A stretch of DNA of 64,000 bases from Salinicoccus luteus DSM 17002 (GCF_000712035.1 NZ_JONV01000009.1:204362-268361); one strand, 5' to 3'; shown: positions 18,110-28,075, counted from the stretch's first letter. Translations and numbers: made by a program. Notes: generated by a model not told the origin, from the sequence alone.

Positions 18110-18904
18110 ATGAAGAAATGGATTTTACCGTTGGCATTCGTCCTGCTCTTGATTGCAGGGTGTGGAAATGAAGCAGAAAGTGGGAGTGTGGAAGAGACGG
18201 AAGGGGACAAGGTCATCAAAATCGGATCATCACCTGATGGCTATCCGCTCTCCTTCCAGGAAGATGGGGAAGTGAAGGGATTCAACGCAGATATCTACAA
18301 CGCGATATTCGATGAACTGGACTATGAGATAGAATGGGTGATGACGGACTGGACAGGCGTGCTGGCCAATCTTGATACGGGAAATGTGGATACGGCCAGC
18401 AATTTTGCCATGACTCCGGAAAGGGCTGAAAAGTATACCTTCTCTGACCCCTACTATAATTCGAAGGCGGCGGTGGCGGTGGCCCAGGATAATGAAACCA
18501 TCCAATCCGTTGATGATCTGAATGGGGCCGATGTAGGTACGATACTGGGTACGAACTTCCAGAATGTACTGAATGAGGAATACCCGGACCATGGGGGCGA
18601 GATCATCGACTATGAGAATAACGAAGTCGTCTATAATGATGTAATTGCCGGGAAGATTGATGCATATCTATTTGGACGGGAACAACTGCTGGCAATGATC
18701 AATGACCGTGATATAGCGCTCGACATAGCAGGGGAACCTTTTGGGGAACAGCCTGTCGCCCTGCCATTCAAGGACACCCCGGAGAATCAGCAGTTGATTT
18801 CGGATATCAACGAAGTAATTGCTGATTTGAGGAGCGATGGCACACTGGCTGAAATATCCGAAAAATGGTATGGCATGGATATATATGAAGAAGAGGCAGA
18901 ATGA
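18110..18904 (+). CDS. Amino-acid ABC transporter substrate-binding lipoprotein (SBP family 3)
   Basis: A 264-residue lipoprotein with the lipobox LLIAGCG (Cys about 19). The family 3 fold shows KIGSSPDGYPLSF, FNADIYNAIFDEL and SNFAMTPERAEKYTFSDPYY. Relatives bind polar amino acids or cystine. No permease or ATPase gene is adjacent, so it either serves a transporter elsewhere or works alone. A GGGGG RBS precedes the start. Upstream, 17951-18109 holds a small ATAGT/ACTAT hairpin (18046-18060) but no riboswitch I can name. Confidence 0.87.
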   Translation: MKKWILPLAFVLLLIAGCGNEAESGSVEETEGDKVIKIGSSPDGYPLSFQEDGEVKGFNADIYNAIFDELDYEIEWVMTDWTGVLANLDTGNVDTASNFAMTPERAEKYTFSDPYYNSKAAVAVAQDNETIQSVDDLNGADVGTILGTNFQNVLNEEYPDHGGEIIDYENNEVVYNDVIAGKIDAYLFGREQLLAMINDRDIALDIAGEPFGEQPVALPFKDTPENQQLISDINEVIADLRSDGTLAEISEKWYGMDIYEEEAE

Positions 18905-18913
18905 TGCTTCCAT

Positions 18914-18951
18914 AAGTAAAGCCAGCTTCCACATGGAAGCTGGCTTTACTT
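18914..18951. terminator. Convergent terminator, 17-bp perfect stem
   Basis: A 17-bp perfect inverted repeat with an ACAT loop between converging genes. The T tract is broken (TTTACTT), but the stem is long enough to act on both strands. Confidence 0.75.
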
Positions 18952-18960
18952 GTGCCTTGG

Positions 18961-19236
18961 CTATAGGAAATAGGGGCGGGTCAGAACGATCAGCAGTATG
19001 AAGATCAGGGACATGACCGACATGAGCAGCAGTGTTACCGACAGGGCAAAGTGGATATTGCGGTTTTCATAGAGGTTCGGCTCCGATTTGGCCGCCTTCC
19101 ACCCTGCCAGAAGGGAGATGAGATTAAGCAGTGCCCATACATAAATGTTGAAGAAGATGACCCCATCATTGATTATATAGTTTATAAAAAACATGAATTG
19201 CATCAGTATGAGCAGAATAAGTATGACCCGTCTCAT
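18961..19236 (-). CDS. Small membrane protein, unknown
   Basis: 91 residues with three hydrophobic segments and a short charged loop (KAAKSEPNLYENRN). No family recognised. GAGGTGG precedes the ATG. It is the last gene of a four-gene unit running SE1832-like protein, MFS pump, then two small membrane proteins. Confidence 0.6.
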   Translation of the reverse strand: MRRVILILLILMQFMFFINYIINDGVIFFNIYVWALLNLISLLAGWKAAKSEPNLYENRNIHFALSVTLLLMSVMSLIFILLIVLTRPYFL

Positions 19237-19256
19237 GGGTCCACCTCTCTTCCTAA

Positions 19257-19571
19257 TTACAGTGTCAGCAGCATGATGATGAGCACGGCGGAAATCATAA
19301 GGGTAAATGCATGTATCATGAACAGGCGTGCGTGATCGCCTTTCGCTTCCTTGAAGCCGGTGATTTCAATTGATATGAACAGGCATATGGCAAGTGAAAA
19401 AATCAGCAGACCATCGGGACTGGGTGCATCAAGCGAGATCAGGGTCATCATAAGCATGAAGGCGATGCCCGCGATGACACGCAGTACATCGAGAATCCTG
19501 TTTCTGAGCAGCAATATGGTAATTGCACTGATGACGACATATATGAGCAGTATAAGAACGGCCAGAATCAT
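19257..19571 (-). CDS. Small membrane protein coupled to the MFS gene, unknown
   Basis: 104 residues with three to four hydrophobic helices; the loop between helices 3 and 4 is charged (TGFKEAKGDHAR). No family recognised. Its ATG overlaps the MFS stop (ATGA), so it is translationally coupled to the pump and could be an accessory subunit. Confidence 0.62.
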   Translation of the reverse strand: MILAVLILLIYVVISAITILLLRNRILDVLRVIAGIAFMLMMTLISLDAPSPDGLLIFSLAICLFISIEITGFKEAKGDHARLFMIHAFTLMISAVLIIMLLTL

Positions 19572-20719
19572 GCGAGAGTCCTCCTTTTCCTGAAGTATTG
19601 GAAAATGAAGTATGTGGATAATACAGTCATTACCGCACCGAACCAGAATGGCAGCCCTGCAGTAAGAATGAACAGCAGGTTGAAGACGAGCGGGCCGAAT
19701 ATTCTGCCAAGACTATCGAGGGAATATGTAGCAGCTGTCATGCGTCCCATTTCGTCCTGGTGTGCTTCTTTAGTAATCTGGGAAGTGAGCAGTGTCTTGA
19801 CGAGTGCATTCCCCGTCATAAGCAGGATGATGCACACTCCGGCAAAAACCAGACTGGACATGAAGGGCAGGAGGATGAAGGCGGCCAGTGTCATGATCTG
19901 CCCGGCAATCATTACCGGGTATTCCTGGCCATCTTTGAGACGGCCGATGAAGCCGCCCTGGACCGCGGCGTTGAATATTCCACCGATTACAAAGAGGATG
20001 CCCATCTGTGCAGGAGTGATGTCTATCCTATCGATGCCGAGCAGCTGGAAAGTGCTCTCCATGCCACTCATTGTCAGCATGACGAAGAATGTGCATATCA
20101 GAAGGATGCCGACAGGCTTCAGGAAATACTCGCTCGGCAAAGTGATGTCTTTTCCTGCGCTGACTCCCGGGCGGTATGTCTCCTCGATTTTAAATACGCT
20201 GAATATCAATGCGCCTGCAATGACGATGGTTGTCATGTAGTAGGCGAAGCTTAGGCTGATCTGGGCGAGCAGCCCGCCCACACCTGGCCCGAAAATGAAG
20301 CCAAGTCCAATGGACATGCCGATCAGCCCCATGAACCGTGTACGCTCTTCGCGCGTCGTCAGGTCCGCCACCATGCTGGTCGTTGCTGTATAGAGTGCCC
20401 CTGACGCAGCCCCTCCAATCAGGCGGGTCAGGTAGAGCACCCATAGCACATCGATGAACAATCCAAACAGTAGGAAGCTGAAGCTGAAGGCGAGCAGTCC
20501 GTACAGCAGGATCGGGCGACGGCCATGGCGGTCGCTCAGTTTGCCGAAATAGGGGGCGGCGGCAAAACTGGCAACGGAATATACGGCGAGTAGTCCTCCC
20601 ATATGCAGGGTGGACACGCCGAGCTCGGTCACAAGTTCCGGTATGACCGGTATGATCATGCTGAAGCCAAAATATATGAGAAATTGTATGATCATAATGA
20701 ATAAGATCATTTTTTTCAT
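19568..20719 (-). CDS. NorA/Bmr-like MFS drug efflux transporter
   Basis: A major facilitator protein of about 383 residues with 12 membrane helices. The loop 2-3 motif GKLSDRHGRRPILLYG and the helix 5 antiporter motif C (GLGFIFGPGVGGLLA) mark it as a proton-coupled drug:H+ antiporter of the DHA1 family. The substrates are unknown. ATG 20719 follows AGGAAG, and a GTG three codons earlier is less likely. It is transcribed with the small coiled-coil gene upstream. Confidence 0.85.
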   Translation of the reverse strand: MKKMILFIMIIQFLIYFGFSMIIPVIPELVTELGVSTLHMGGLLAVYSVASFAAAPYFGKLSDRHGRRPILLYGLLAFSFSFLLFGLFIDVLWVLYLTRLIGGAASGALYTATTSMVADLTTREERTRFMGLIGMSIGLGFIFGPGVGGLLAQISLSFAYYMTTIVIAGALIFSVFKIEETYRPGVSAGKDITLPSEYFLKPVGILLICTFFVMLTMSGMESTFQLLGIDRIDITPAQMGILFVIGGIFNAAVQGGFIGRLKDGQEYPVMIAGQIMTLAAFILLPFMSSLVFAGVCIILLMTGNALVKTLLTSQITKEAHQDEMGRMTAATYSLDSLGRIFGPLVFNLLFILTAGLPFWFGAVMTVLSTYFIFQYFRKRRTLA

Positions 20720-20738
20720 TGCGGGCACTTCCTATTGG

Positions 20739-20909
20739 TTATTTCTGATTCCTGATTTCCTTTTTTGTCTGTGCAATTTCTGTTTCTATCTGAGTGAGGC
20801 GGTCTTCCATTTTTGATGTGCGGTTGCCAGTGGATTCGAGCTTTTCCAGATCACCCTGGATGCGTACATACTCATTTTTGAGTTCCTTAAGTCTGTATTC
20901 CAGATCCAT
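20739..20909 (-). CDS. SE1832-family small coiled-coil protein
   Basis: 56 residues, predicted to be one long amphipathic helix or coiled coil (LEYRLKELKNEYVRIQGDLEKLEST). It resembles a small Staphylococcaceae family named after S. epidermidis SE1832; the function is unknown. ATG 20909 is chosen because AAGGTGGTG precedes it. It lies 19 nt before the efflux-pump gene in the same direction. Confidence 0.65.
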   Translation of the reverse strand: MDLEYRLKELKNEYVRIQGDLEKLESTGNRTSKMEDRLTQIETEIAQTKKEIRNQK

Positions 20910-21028
20910 TACTTTCACCACCTTGAATTATAGTAGTATCATATCATAATGCAATCGATATTAGGGGAATCACTAATGACATTTTAAGGATGATTGAAGT
21001 AGAATGGAAGGGAATGGAGGGACATTGG

Positions 21029-21706
21029 ATGCACACTTTTGAAATATATGAAGAATATTACGATTGGGCACCGCTTGAAGGGGATTCGGAAGCCCGGGTG
21101 CATTTGCTTACATACGGCGGGGAGGACCCGCCCAATATGTACCAGCCGCAGGAACCGCTGATTGCAAAATCCTACATTGATGATGTGAAGCGGACACGGC
21201 GGGAATACAAACGGCTGCTATGGATGGAGCTGAATAAGATCAATGGTGTGCCGAAGCCGGTGACATTATATGAAGAGGCCGGTGCCTATATGTTCTATTT
21301 GGCTCTTCCGGGCGTGGATGCCGAGAAGTTCCTACAGGGGCAGCCGCCTGAGGTCATCGTTTCCACACTGAAGCAGATTGGCAGATACTTGAGTTTTCTG
21401 CATAAGCAGAAGATTGAGGGATGTCCGTTCGTCTATTCTGAGGATGCCGTCCATACGGATCTGGTTTTCAGCCATGGGGACTTTAGACTCTCCAATGTAA
21501 TAGTAAACGAAAATTACATTACAGGCAGTGTGGATATGATAGGAATTGGAGTAAGGGACCGGTATTTTGACCTTGCCGCCATGGCACTTGATATTGAGAG
21601 GGTCTTGGGTCGTGAATACTTGGAATACTTTTATGAGGGGTATCGGATCAAGGATCATGTCGATCAGAAAAAGATGAACCAGTTCATTCAGCTGGTGGAA
21701 GCATAA
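21029..21706 (+). CDS. APH-like phosphotransferase (aminoglycoside 3'-phosphotransferase fold)
   Basis: A 225-residue kinase-like protein. The catalytic loop is HGDFRLSNVIV and the metal-binding segment VDMIGIGVRDRYFDLA, both close to APH(3') enzymes. The nucleotide-lysine region may be EPLIAKSY. It is shorter than resistance enzymes (about 265) and its N terminus is unlike theirs, so a metabolic kinase role is as likely as drug inactivation. Start 21029 follows GGAGG by eight bases. Confidence 0.75.
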   Translation: MHTFEIYEEYYDWAPLEGDSEARVHLLTYGGEDPPNMYQPQEPLIAKSYIDDVKRTRREYKRLLWMELNKINGVPKPVTLYEEAGAYMFYLALPGVDAEKFLQGQPPEVIVSTLKQIGRYLSFLHKQKIEGCPFVYSEDAVHTDLVFSHGDFRLSNVIVNENYITGSVDMIGIGVRDRYFDLAAMALDIERVLGREYLEYFYEGYRIKDHVDQKKMNQFIQLVEA

Positions 21707-21740
21707 GAAAAGGCGTAACCACATTGGTTACGCCTTTTCT
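21706..21740. terminator. Bidirectional terminator
   Basis: A perfect 15-bp stem (21706-21720 with 21726-21740) flanked by A- and T-rich arms. It lies between convergent genes and overlaps the last base of the kinase stop codon. Confidence 0.92.
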
Positions 21741-21742
21741 CA

Positions 21743-22414
21743 TCAGTCGTCCGTTTCCACTATCTCGCCGTTCTCGGCGTTGATGGTCACATCAGAATCT
21801 CCATTATCACCATTTTTCATATCCACTTCATATTGCAGCTGTCCGTCATCCCTATCCAGGGTCCAGCCTTCCAGTTCACCATTGGTCTCATCCATGGCAG
21901 TCTGCACCGCTTCCTCTGCAGGCACGGCATCGCCATAGCTGAAGTGTTCGTCCGTATCGAAGTCATCATCGCTCTCCGTCTGCTCCTCTACTACGGAAAG
22001 GTCATCCACAGACAATTTCACCTCGTATTCTTCAGATTCACTCTCCATATCTACTTTGTATATCCATTGGTTATCCTCGTCATCGAGTTCGACTTCCACA
22101 AGTTCTCCATCGAAGTTTTCTGATGCAGCATCCACTGCCTCTTCGGCATCATGATTGATGTCTTCAGGGGCAATCGTATCACCGGTGCTGCCTGAAGATT
22201 GGCCACTGGATTCCTCGGTGGACTCCTCTGTTGATTCCTCGGTTGATTCCTCGGTTGATTCTTCAGCAGACTCCTCGGTTGAAGTGAATTCTTCGTTCTC
22301 TTCCACAACTTCGTCGACATCTGCTGAATCAGGATTTTCATCGGCACCGCCACACGCGGCCATTACGAGTGATGCAGACATCAGGACGCTTGCGAGCTTG
22401 TATCTATTCTCCAT
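21743..22414 (-). CDS. Acidic PepSY-domain lipoprotein
   Basis: A 223-residue lipoprotein with the lipobox LVMAACG (Cys about 21). A very acidic linker made of repeated Glu-Ser-Thr-Glu units follows (about 45-70), then two PepSY-like modules (AEEAVDAASENFDGELVEVELDDEDNQW and a later copy ending in VTINAENGEIVETDD). PepSY domains are found in protease propeptides and secreted regulators. The protein would sit outside the membrane, and its acidity fits a salt-tolerant lifestyle. Function unknown. Confidence 0.8.
   Translation of the reverse strand: MENRYKLASVLMSASLVMAACGGADENPDSADVDEVVEENEEFTSTEESAEESTEESTEESTEESTEESSGQSSGSTGDTIAPEDINHDAEEAVDAASENFDGELVEVELDDEDNQWIYKVDMESESEEYEVKLSVDDLSVVEEQTESDDDFDTDEHFSYGDAVPAEEAVQTAMDETNGELEGWTLDRDDGQLQYEVDMKNGDNGDSDVTINAENGEIVETDD
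22209..22280 (-). repeat. Six 12-bp tandem repeats coding for Ser-Thr-Glu-Glu units
   Basis: Units of GATTCCTCGGTT (plus strand) at 22209, 22221, 22233, 22245, 22257 and 22269, with a few changes. The unit length is a multiple of three, so copy-number change would keep the frame and only lengthen the linker. Confidence 0.85.
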
Positions 22415-22591
22415 TTCGAATCCTCCTATTTTAAGTTAATCGTTTAAATTGATTATTTCAAAAATTGATTACTTCAAACCTTCCCTTCCATATGCCATTT
22501 CAAACGTGGAAGGTGTATTGGCAAACAATATTGCGTTTTTCTTCACAGAGGCGTAAACTAGTTTAAATAATAAGAGGTGAGGGGATGCCAT

Positions 22592-23230
22592 GTGATAACG
22601 AATCTGACAAAGCGCTGGCTGTTCTATATCGTGGGACTGGTGATTCTGGCTCTCGGAATCTCATTGACAATAAAAGGAAGGCTCCTCGGACTCAGTTCAT
22701 GGGATGTGCTGCATTATGGACTGTGGCAGACCTTTGGTCTGACAATAGGAAGCTGGGCAATCATTGCCGGAGCCACAATCGTCCTATTCACTGCTGTCAT
22801 CACACGGCGCCTGCCGAAACTTGGCGTCTACATCAACATGGTGGCGGTGGGAGTTTTTATTGATATCTTCAACTGGCTCATTCCTGAGTTTGAAGGGTGG
22901 ACACAGCATATCATCATCTTTACGGTGGGTCTGTTCGTCATGGCATTCGGTGTAGCATTCTACATAACGCCGAATCTTGGCGCGGGTCCACGGGATACCC
23001 TGATGCTGCTGCTTGTCGAAAAGTTTGGATTGAAAATTTCCATGGCAAGGAATATCATGGAGCTTGGTGCCGCTGTCGCCGGATATCTTCTGGGCGGCCC
23101 GGTGTTCATCGGGACGGCGATCATCATTATCGGTTTGGGGAAACTCATTGAAATGTGGCTCCCGCTCACCCGCCGGATGCTCGTCAATTTCCTGGGCGGC
23201 GAAGATAAGGAAATCATCAAGATTATATAG
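22592..23230 (+). CDS. YczE/YyaS-family membrane protein
   Basis: About 212 residues with five to six membrane helices. The family signature ALGISLTIKGRLLGLSSWDVL is followed by FGVAFYITPNLGAGPRDTLML, a repeat of the same hairpin. The function of this family is not established. The GTG at 22592 is preferred because AGGGG lies seven bases upstream; an overlapping ATG frame at 22585 is a shadow. pbuG follows 34 nt downstream. Confidence 0.8.
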   Translation: MITNLTKRWLFYIVGLVILALGISLTIKGRLLGLSSWDVLHYGLWQTFGLTIGSWAIIAGATIVLFTAVITRRLPKLGVYINMVAVGVFIDIFNWLIPEFEGWTQHIIIFTVGLFVMAFGVAFYITPNLGAGPRDTLMLLLVEKFGLKISMARNIMELGAAVAGYLLGGPVFIGTAIIIIGLGKLIEMWLPLTRRMLVNFLGGEDKEIIKII

Positions 23231-23264
23231 CTTTGAATAATTCAATCAAGGAATGGAGTAGGTT

Positions 23265-24599
23265 ATGAAAAAGTTTTTTGGCTTTGAGGAACACGGTACC
23301 AATTATCGACGCGAAATAGTTGGAGGATTGACGACCTTCCTATCCATGGCATACATACTCGCTGTCAATCCTTCTGTTCTATCCCTCCAGGGTATCGAAG
23401 ACATACCTGATTCTATGCGTATGGACATGAACGCCATATTTGTTGCGACTGCGCTCGCAGCTTTCATCGGCTGTCTGATTATGGGGATTTATGCCAGATA
23501 CCCCATCGCCCTTGCCCCCGGAATGGGGCTGAATGCATTCTTCGCGTTCACTGTTGTGCTGACGATGGGAATTCCGTGGCAGACGGCGCTGACCGGAGTG
23601 CTGTTCTCCGGAGTGATATTTGCCCTTTTGACCATCAGCGGCCTGAGGGAATATGTCATCAATTCCATACCGATGGAAATGAAGATGGCAGTCAGTGCGG
23701 GAATCGGCTTCTTCATCACTTTCGTTGGGCTGCAGGGTGCTGGTATCATCGTCACAAATGATGCGACTCTTGTCGGTCTGGGCGCCCTTCATGATCCAAA
23801 GGTGCTGCTCGCCGTAGGAGGGCTTTTCATCACAGCCGTACTGATGGCAAGAAAAGTCCCGGGAGCTATCTTCTTCGGTATGATCATTACTGCAATCCTC
23901 GGCCTGCTTTTTGGTCTGGTGCCGCGGCCGGAAAGCTTCTTCGGATCGGTGCCGAGTATGGAGCCGACATTCGGGGCAGCCTTCGAGGCCTTCTCGGACC
24001 CGGCTGAAATATTCAACATCCAGTTCCTGATCGTTGTATTGACATTCCTGTTCGTCGACTTCTTCGATACAGCCGGAACGCTTGTGGGTGTCGCCAGCCA
24101 AGCGAACCTGATCAAGGATAATAAATTGCCAAGAGGCGGACGGGCACTGCTTTCCGACTCCATTGCGACGATAGCAGGGGCTATTTTTGGCACTTCGACC
24201 ACCACCTCGTATGTGGAATCCACCGCCGGTGTTGCAGCAGGTGCCAGGACAGGCTTTGCAAGCGTCGTAACAGGCGTGCTGTTCCTGTCGGCCATCTTCC
24301 TGTCACCGCTCATCGTGACTTTCACCTCCGAGGTGACGGCTCCAGCACTGATCATCGTTGGAGCCCTGATGGTATCAAACCTGTCCAAAGTGAGGTGGGA
24401 CCAGTTCGAAGTGGCGGTTCCGGCGTTTTTGACCATGTTCATGATGCCGCTGACCTACAGCATTGCGACAGGAATTGCAATCGGCTTCGTATTCTATCCG
24501 ATTACAATGATTATGGCGGGGAGAAGAAAAGAGATCCATCCTATAATGTATGGACTCTTTATAGTCTTCATATTGTATTTCGTCTTCATGACGGAATAA
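23265..24599 (+). CDS. pbuG: NCS2/AzgA-type purine (guanine/hypoxanthine) permease
   Basis: A 444-residue transporter with about 12-14 membrane segments. AzgA/PbuG features include GGLTTFLSMAYILAVNP at the start, PGMGLNAFFAFTV and DFFDTAGTLVGVA, which form the two substrate half-sites. It imports guanine and hypoxanthine by proton symport. No purine riboswitch is visible in the short upstream gap or before the YczE-like gene. Confidence 0.9.
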   Translation: MKKFFGFEEHGTNYRREIVGGLTTFLSMAYILAVNPSVLSLQGIEDIPDSMRMDMNAIFVATALAAFIGCLIMGIYARYPIALAPGMGLNAFFAFTVVLTMGIPWQTALTGVLFSGVIFALLTISGLREYVINSIPMEMKMAVSAGIGFFITFVGLQGAGIIVTNDATLVGLGALHDPKVLLAVGGLFITAVLMARKVPGAIFFGMIITAILGLLFGLVPRPESFFGSVPSMEPTFGAAFEAFSDPAEIFNIQFLIVVLTFLFVDFFDTAGTLVGVASQANLIKDNKLPRGGRALLSDSIATIAGAIFGTSTTTSYVESTAGVAAGARTGFASVVTGVLFLSAIFLSPLIVTFTSEVTAPALIIVGALMVSNLSKVRWDQFEVAVPAFLTMFMMPLTYSIATGIAIGFVFYPITMIMAGRRKEIHPIMYGLFIVFILYFVFMTE

Positions 24600-24607
24600 A
24601 AAACATC

Positions 24608-24636
24608 TTGTAAATTGTAACTGAAAACTGTATAAT
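24608..24636 (+). promoter_or_regulatory. Promoter P1 of the S10 ribosomal cluster
   Basis: TTGTAA (24608-24613) and a perfect TATAAT (24631-24636) with a 17-bp spacer, starting just after the pbuG stop. Confidence 0.7.
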
Positions 24637-24661
24637 AGGACACCGTATCGCAGGTCCAGCG

Positions 24662-24711
24662 GAAAAAAGTGAAAAAATCTTGGGTAATCTATTGATTTTT
24701 TCACTTTTTTC
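24662..24711 (+). promoter_or_regulatory. Perfect 18-bp A/T-rich stem in the S10 leader
   Basis: GAAAAAAGTGAAAAAATC (24662-24679) pairs exactly with 24694-24711 around a 14-nt loop. The 3' arm is T-rich, so it could terminate pbuG or P1 transcripts. It also contains the -35 box of a second promoter. Confidence 0.7.
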
Positions 24712-24720
24712 GTGTAATAT
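24692..24720 (+). promoter_or_regulatory. Candidate promoter P2 of the S10 cluster
   Basis: TTGATT (24692-24697) and TAATAT (24715-24720) with 17 bp between. The -35 box lies in the hairpin's right arm. A start here would leave a leader of about 190 nt. Confidence 0.5.
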
Positions 24721-24726
24721 ATCTAA

Positions 24727-25226
<500 letters not shown>

Positions 25227-25251
25227 ATTATAGCAGGAGGTGCGACTTTCG

Positions 25252-25914
25252 ATGACCAAAGGAATCTTAGGTAAAAAAGTGGGAATGACTCAAGTTTTCG
25301 GAGAAAACGGCGAACTCATCCCTGTAACAGTAGTAGAAGCAGCGGGCAACGTAGTGCTGCAGAAGAAGACGGAAGAAACTGATGGATACAGTGCAGTACA
25401 AATCGGTTTCGACGACAAGCGTGAGTTCTTTGAAGGTGCAAGAACAAACAAATATGCAAACAAGGCTGAAACCGGCCATGCCAAGGCATCCGGCAAAGCT
25501 CCTAAGCGCTTCGTACGCGAATTCAAAAATCTCGCAGCAGATGAATTCGAAGTCGGTCAAGAAGTCACTGTAGATACATTTGAAGCAGGCGACTTGGTGG
25601 ACGTGACGGCAACATCCAAAGGTAAAGGTTTCCAGGGTGCAATCAAGCGTCACAACCAGAGCCGCGGACCTATGTCCCACGGTTCCCGTTACCACAGAAG
25701 ACCTGGTTCAATGGGACAGGGTGCCGACCCATCCCGCGTATTCAAAGGCAAAGCATTGCCAGGACGCATGGGCGGAGAAACTGTCACATTGCAGAATCTT
25801 GAAATTGTAAAAGTGGATGCAGAACGCAACGTAATCCTTGTAAAAGGAAACGTTCCTGGCCCACGCAAAGGATATGTAAAAATCGCATCAGCAATTAAAA
25901 AAGGTGTTAAATAA
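25252..25914 (+). CDS. rplC: 50S ribosomal protein L3
   Basis: 220 residues, the usual staphylococcal length. [16 protein letters not shown] start and the internal extension that reaches the peptidyl transferase centre ([21 protein letters not shown]). ATG 25252 fits the AGGAGGTG; a GTG four codons earlier overlaps that RBS and is rejected. Confidence 0.99.
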   Translation: MTKGILGKKVGMTQVFGENGELIPVTVVEAAGNVVLQKKTEETDGYSAVQIGFDDKREFFEGARTNKYANKAETGHAKASGKAPKRFVREFKNLAADEFEVGQEVTVDTFEAGDLVDVTATSKGKGFQGAIKRHNQSRGPMSHGSRYHRRPGSMGQGADPSRVFKGKALPGRMGGETVTLQNLEIVKVDAERNVILVKGNVPGPRKGYVKIASAIKKGVK

Positions 25915-25943
25915 TAGCAATTTAGGAAGGGAGGATTTAACAC

Positions 25944-26567
25944 ATGGCAAGCGTAGATGTATTAACTAAAGAAGGAAGCAAAGTTAATTCTATAGAACTT
26001 AACCAGGATATATTTGGCATCGAGCCAAACCAGCATGTGCTTTTTGAAGCAGTGAACCTGCAGCGCGCGTCACTGCGCCGTGGCACTCACTCAGTCAAAA
26101 ACCGTTCCGCAGTCAGCGGTGGTGGCAAAAAACCATTCAGACAAAAAGGAACAGGTAATGCACGTCAAGGTACAATCCGTGCACCTCACTATCGTGGAGG
26201 TGGAGTGGTATTCGGCCCTACGCCAAGAAGCTACTCCTACAAAATGCCTAGAAAAATGCGCCGTCTGGCTCTTCGCTCAGCGCTATCCGCAAAAGTCAAC
26301 GAAGAAGCGTTGACAGTAGTGGACAACCTGGCGCTCGACACTCCGAAGACAAAAGATTTCATGGCGATCCTTGAAAATCTGAATGCAGACAAAAAGGTTC
26401 TTCTCGTACTCGAGAACGAAGATGTAAACGTTGAACTTTCATCTCGCAACCTGCAAGGAGTCACAGTACTGACGCTGGAAGAGCTCAACGTACTCGACAT
26501 CCTTTCTGCAAACCGTGTTATTTTCACTGAAGGCGCAATCAATAAAGCAGAGGAGGTGCTTCTGTAA
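25944..26567 (+). CDS. rplD: 50S ribosomal protein L4
   Basis: 207 residues. The extended tunnel loop ([19 protein letters not shown]) that contacts macrolide sites is intact. In other bacteria L4 represses its own operon by binding the S10 leader. Its stop overlaps the rplW start (TAATG). Confidence 0.99.
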   Translation: MASVDVLTKEGSKVNSIELNQDIFGIEPNQHVLFEAVNLQRASLRRGTHSVKNRSAVSGGGKKPFRQKGTGNARQGTIRAPHYRGGGVVFGPTPRSYSYKMPRKMRRLALRSALSAKVNEEALTVVDNLALDTPKTKDFMAILENLNADKKVLLVLENEDVNVELSSRNLQGVTVLTLEELNVLDILSANRVIFTEGAINKAEEVLL

Positions 26568-26839
26568 TGGATGCACGCGATATCATTAAACGCCCGGTAA
26601 TCACTGAGCGTTCTGCTGACTTGATGTCCATTGATAAATACACTTTTGATGTGGATGTAAAAGCAAACAAAACACAAGTTAAATATGCAGTTGAAGAGAT
26701 CTTTGACGTAAAAGTCGACAAAGTGAACATAATGAACTATAAGCCGAAGAAAAAACGTATGGGACGTTACAGCGGCTATACTAGAAAAAGAAGAAAAGCA
26801 ATCGTAACACTTAAAGAAGGCTCTATCGAAATATTCTAA
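26567..26839 (+). CDS. rplW: 50S ribosomal protein L23
   Basis: 90 residues, [16 protein letters not shown] start. L23 lies at the tunnel exit and docks trigger factor and SRP. One-base overlap with rplD couples their translation. Confidence 0.99.
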   Translation: MDARDIIKRPVITERSADLMSIDKYTFDVDVKANKTQVKYAVEEIFDVKVDKVNIMNYKPKKKRMGRYSGYTRKRRKAIVTLKEGSIEIF

Positions 26840-26870
26840 GGAGCACTTACCAATAAGGAGGTAAAACGAG

Positions 26871-27707
26871 ATGGCGATTAAAAAATATAAGCCGACCACA
26901 AACGCTCGTCGTAATATGACTGGTTCCGACTTCTCAGAAATCACATCAACGACACCAGAACGGTCATTATTACAGCCGCTTCCGAAAAAAGCGGGACGTA
27001 ACAACCAGGGCAGGATCACTGTTCGTCATAAAGGTGGCGGACACAAGCGTCAATACAGGGTCATCGACTTCAAACGCATCAAAGATGGTGTGCCTGCTCG
27101 CGTGACGCAGATTGAATATGATCCAAACCGTTCAGCAAACATCGCTCTTGTTGTTTATGAAGACGGAGTGAAAAGCTACATCCTTGCACCTAAAGGTGTA
27201 ACAGTAGGACATGAAATCATGAGTGGCCCAGATGCGGATATCAAAGTGGGTAACGCTATGGCACTTACTGATATTCCTGTAGGTACAACAATCCACAATA
27301 TCGAATTGAAACCAGGCAGAGGCGGCCAGCTGGTAAGATCAGCAGGTGCGCGTGCGCAGGTGCTCGGTAAGGAAGGTAAATATGTTCTTGTCAGACTTCG
27401 TTCTGGCGAAGTGCGCATGATCCTTGCGACTTGCCGTGCAACTATCGGAGCAGTTGGTAACGAACAGCACGAACTCATCAACATCGGTAAAGCAGGCCGT
27501 TCCAGATGGAAGAGGCAGCGCCCTACAGTTCGTGGTTCTGTCATGAACCCTAACGATCACCCACACGGTGGTGGTGAAGGCCGTGCGCCAATCGGACGTC
27601 CATCACCAATGTCTCCTTGGGGTAAACCAACCCTCGGTAAGAAGACACGTAGAGGTAAGAACCGTTCTGATAAGCTCATCGTAAGAGGACGCAAGAAGAA
27701 GAAATAA
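26871..27707 (+). CDS. rplB: 50S ribosomal protein L2
   Basis: 278 residues, about one longer than usual. [20 protein letters not shown] start and the conserved [13 protein letters not shown] loop with the histidine needed for peptidyl transfer. Basic C-terminal tail. Confidence 0.99.
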   Translation: MAIKKYKPTTNARRNMTGSDFSEITSTTPERSLLQPLPKKAGRNNQGRITVRHKGGGHKRQYRVIDFKRIKDGVPARVTQIEYDPNRSANIALVVYEDGVKSYILAPKGVTVGHEIMSGPDADIKVGNAMALTDIPVGTTIHNIELKPGRGGQLVRSAGARAQVLGKEGKYVLVRLRSGEVRMILATCRATIGAVGNEQHELINIGKAGRSRWKRQRPTVRGSVMNPNDHPHGGGEGRAPIGRPSPMSPWGKPTLGKKTRRGKNRSDKLIVRGRKKKK

Positions 27708-27720
27708 ATGAAACCAAAGT

Positions 27721-27741
27721 GTGCGGATGCTACATCCGCAC
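27721..27741 (+). promoter_or_regulatory. Intercistronic hairpin between rplB and rpsS
   Basis: A 9-bp perfect stem (GTGCGGATG with CATCCGCAC) and a CTA loop, without a T tract. It is probably an RNA processing or stabilising element. Confidence 0.6.
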
Positions 27742-27765
27742 GCATTATTGGAAGGAGGCGCCAAA

Positions 27766-28044
27766 ATGGCTCGCAGTCTTAAAAAAGGACCTTTTGTTGA
27801 CGATCACCTCATGAAGAAGGTAGAAAAGCTCAACGAAGATAACAAAAAAAGTGTAATCAAAACTTGGTCACGTCGTTCCACAATCTTCCCTAATTTCATC
27901 GGTCATACAATCGCTGTATATGATGGACGCAAGCATGTGCCGGTCTATGTTACAGAAGATATGGTCGGTCATAAACTTGGAGAATTTGCTCCAACAAGAA
28001 CGTTTAAAGGCCACGGAAACGACGACAAGAAAACAAGACGATAA
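27766..28044 (+). CDS. rpsS: 30S ribosomal protein S19
   Basis: 92 residues, [15 protein letters not shown] start, which fixes the ATG at 27766 after GGAGG. A longer in-frame extension upstream runs through the hairpin and is not coding. Confidence 0.99.
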   Translation: MARSLKKGPFVDDHLMKKVEKLNEDNKKSVIKTWSRRSTIFPNFIGHTIAVYDGRKHVPVYVTEDMVGHKLGEFAPTRTFKGHGNDDKKTRR

Positions 28045-28075
28045 GGGATAAGACGGAATAAAGGAGGAACGAAAG

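Noticed and set aside
21029..21706. Aminoglycoside resistance gene
   Set aside because: The catalytic loops match the APH fold, but the protein is short, sits in chromosomal context without mobility signs and has no specific match that I can claim.
22415..22591. Purine riboswitch before the YczE-pbuG unit
   Set aside because: The conserved loop sequences of the purine aptamer are absent.
26237..27019. Minus-strand frame of 260 codons across rplD-rplW-rplB
   Set aside because: Fully antisense to ribosomal protein genes.
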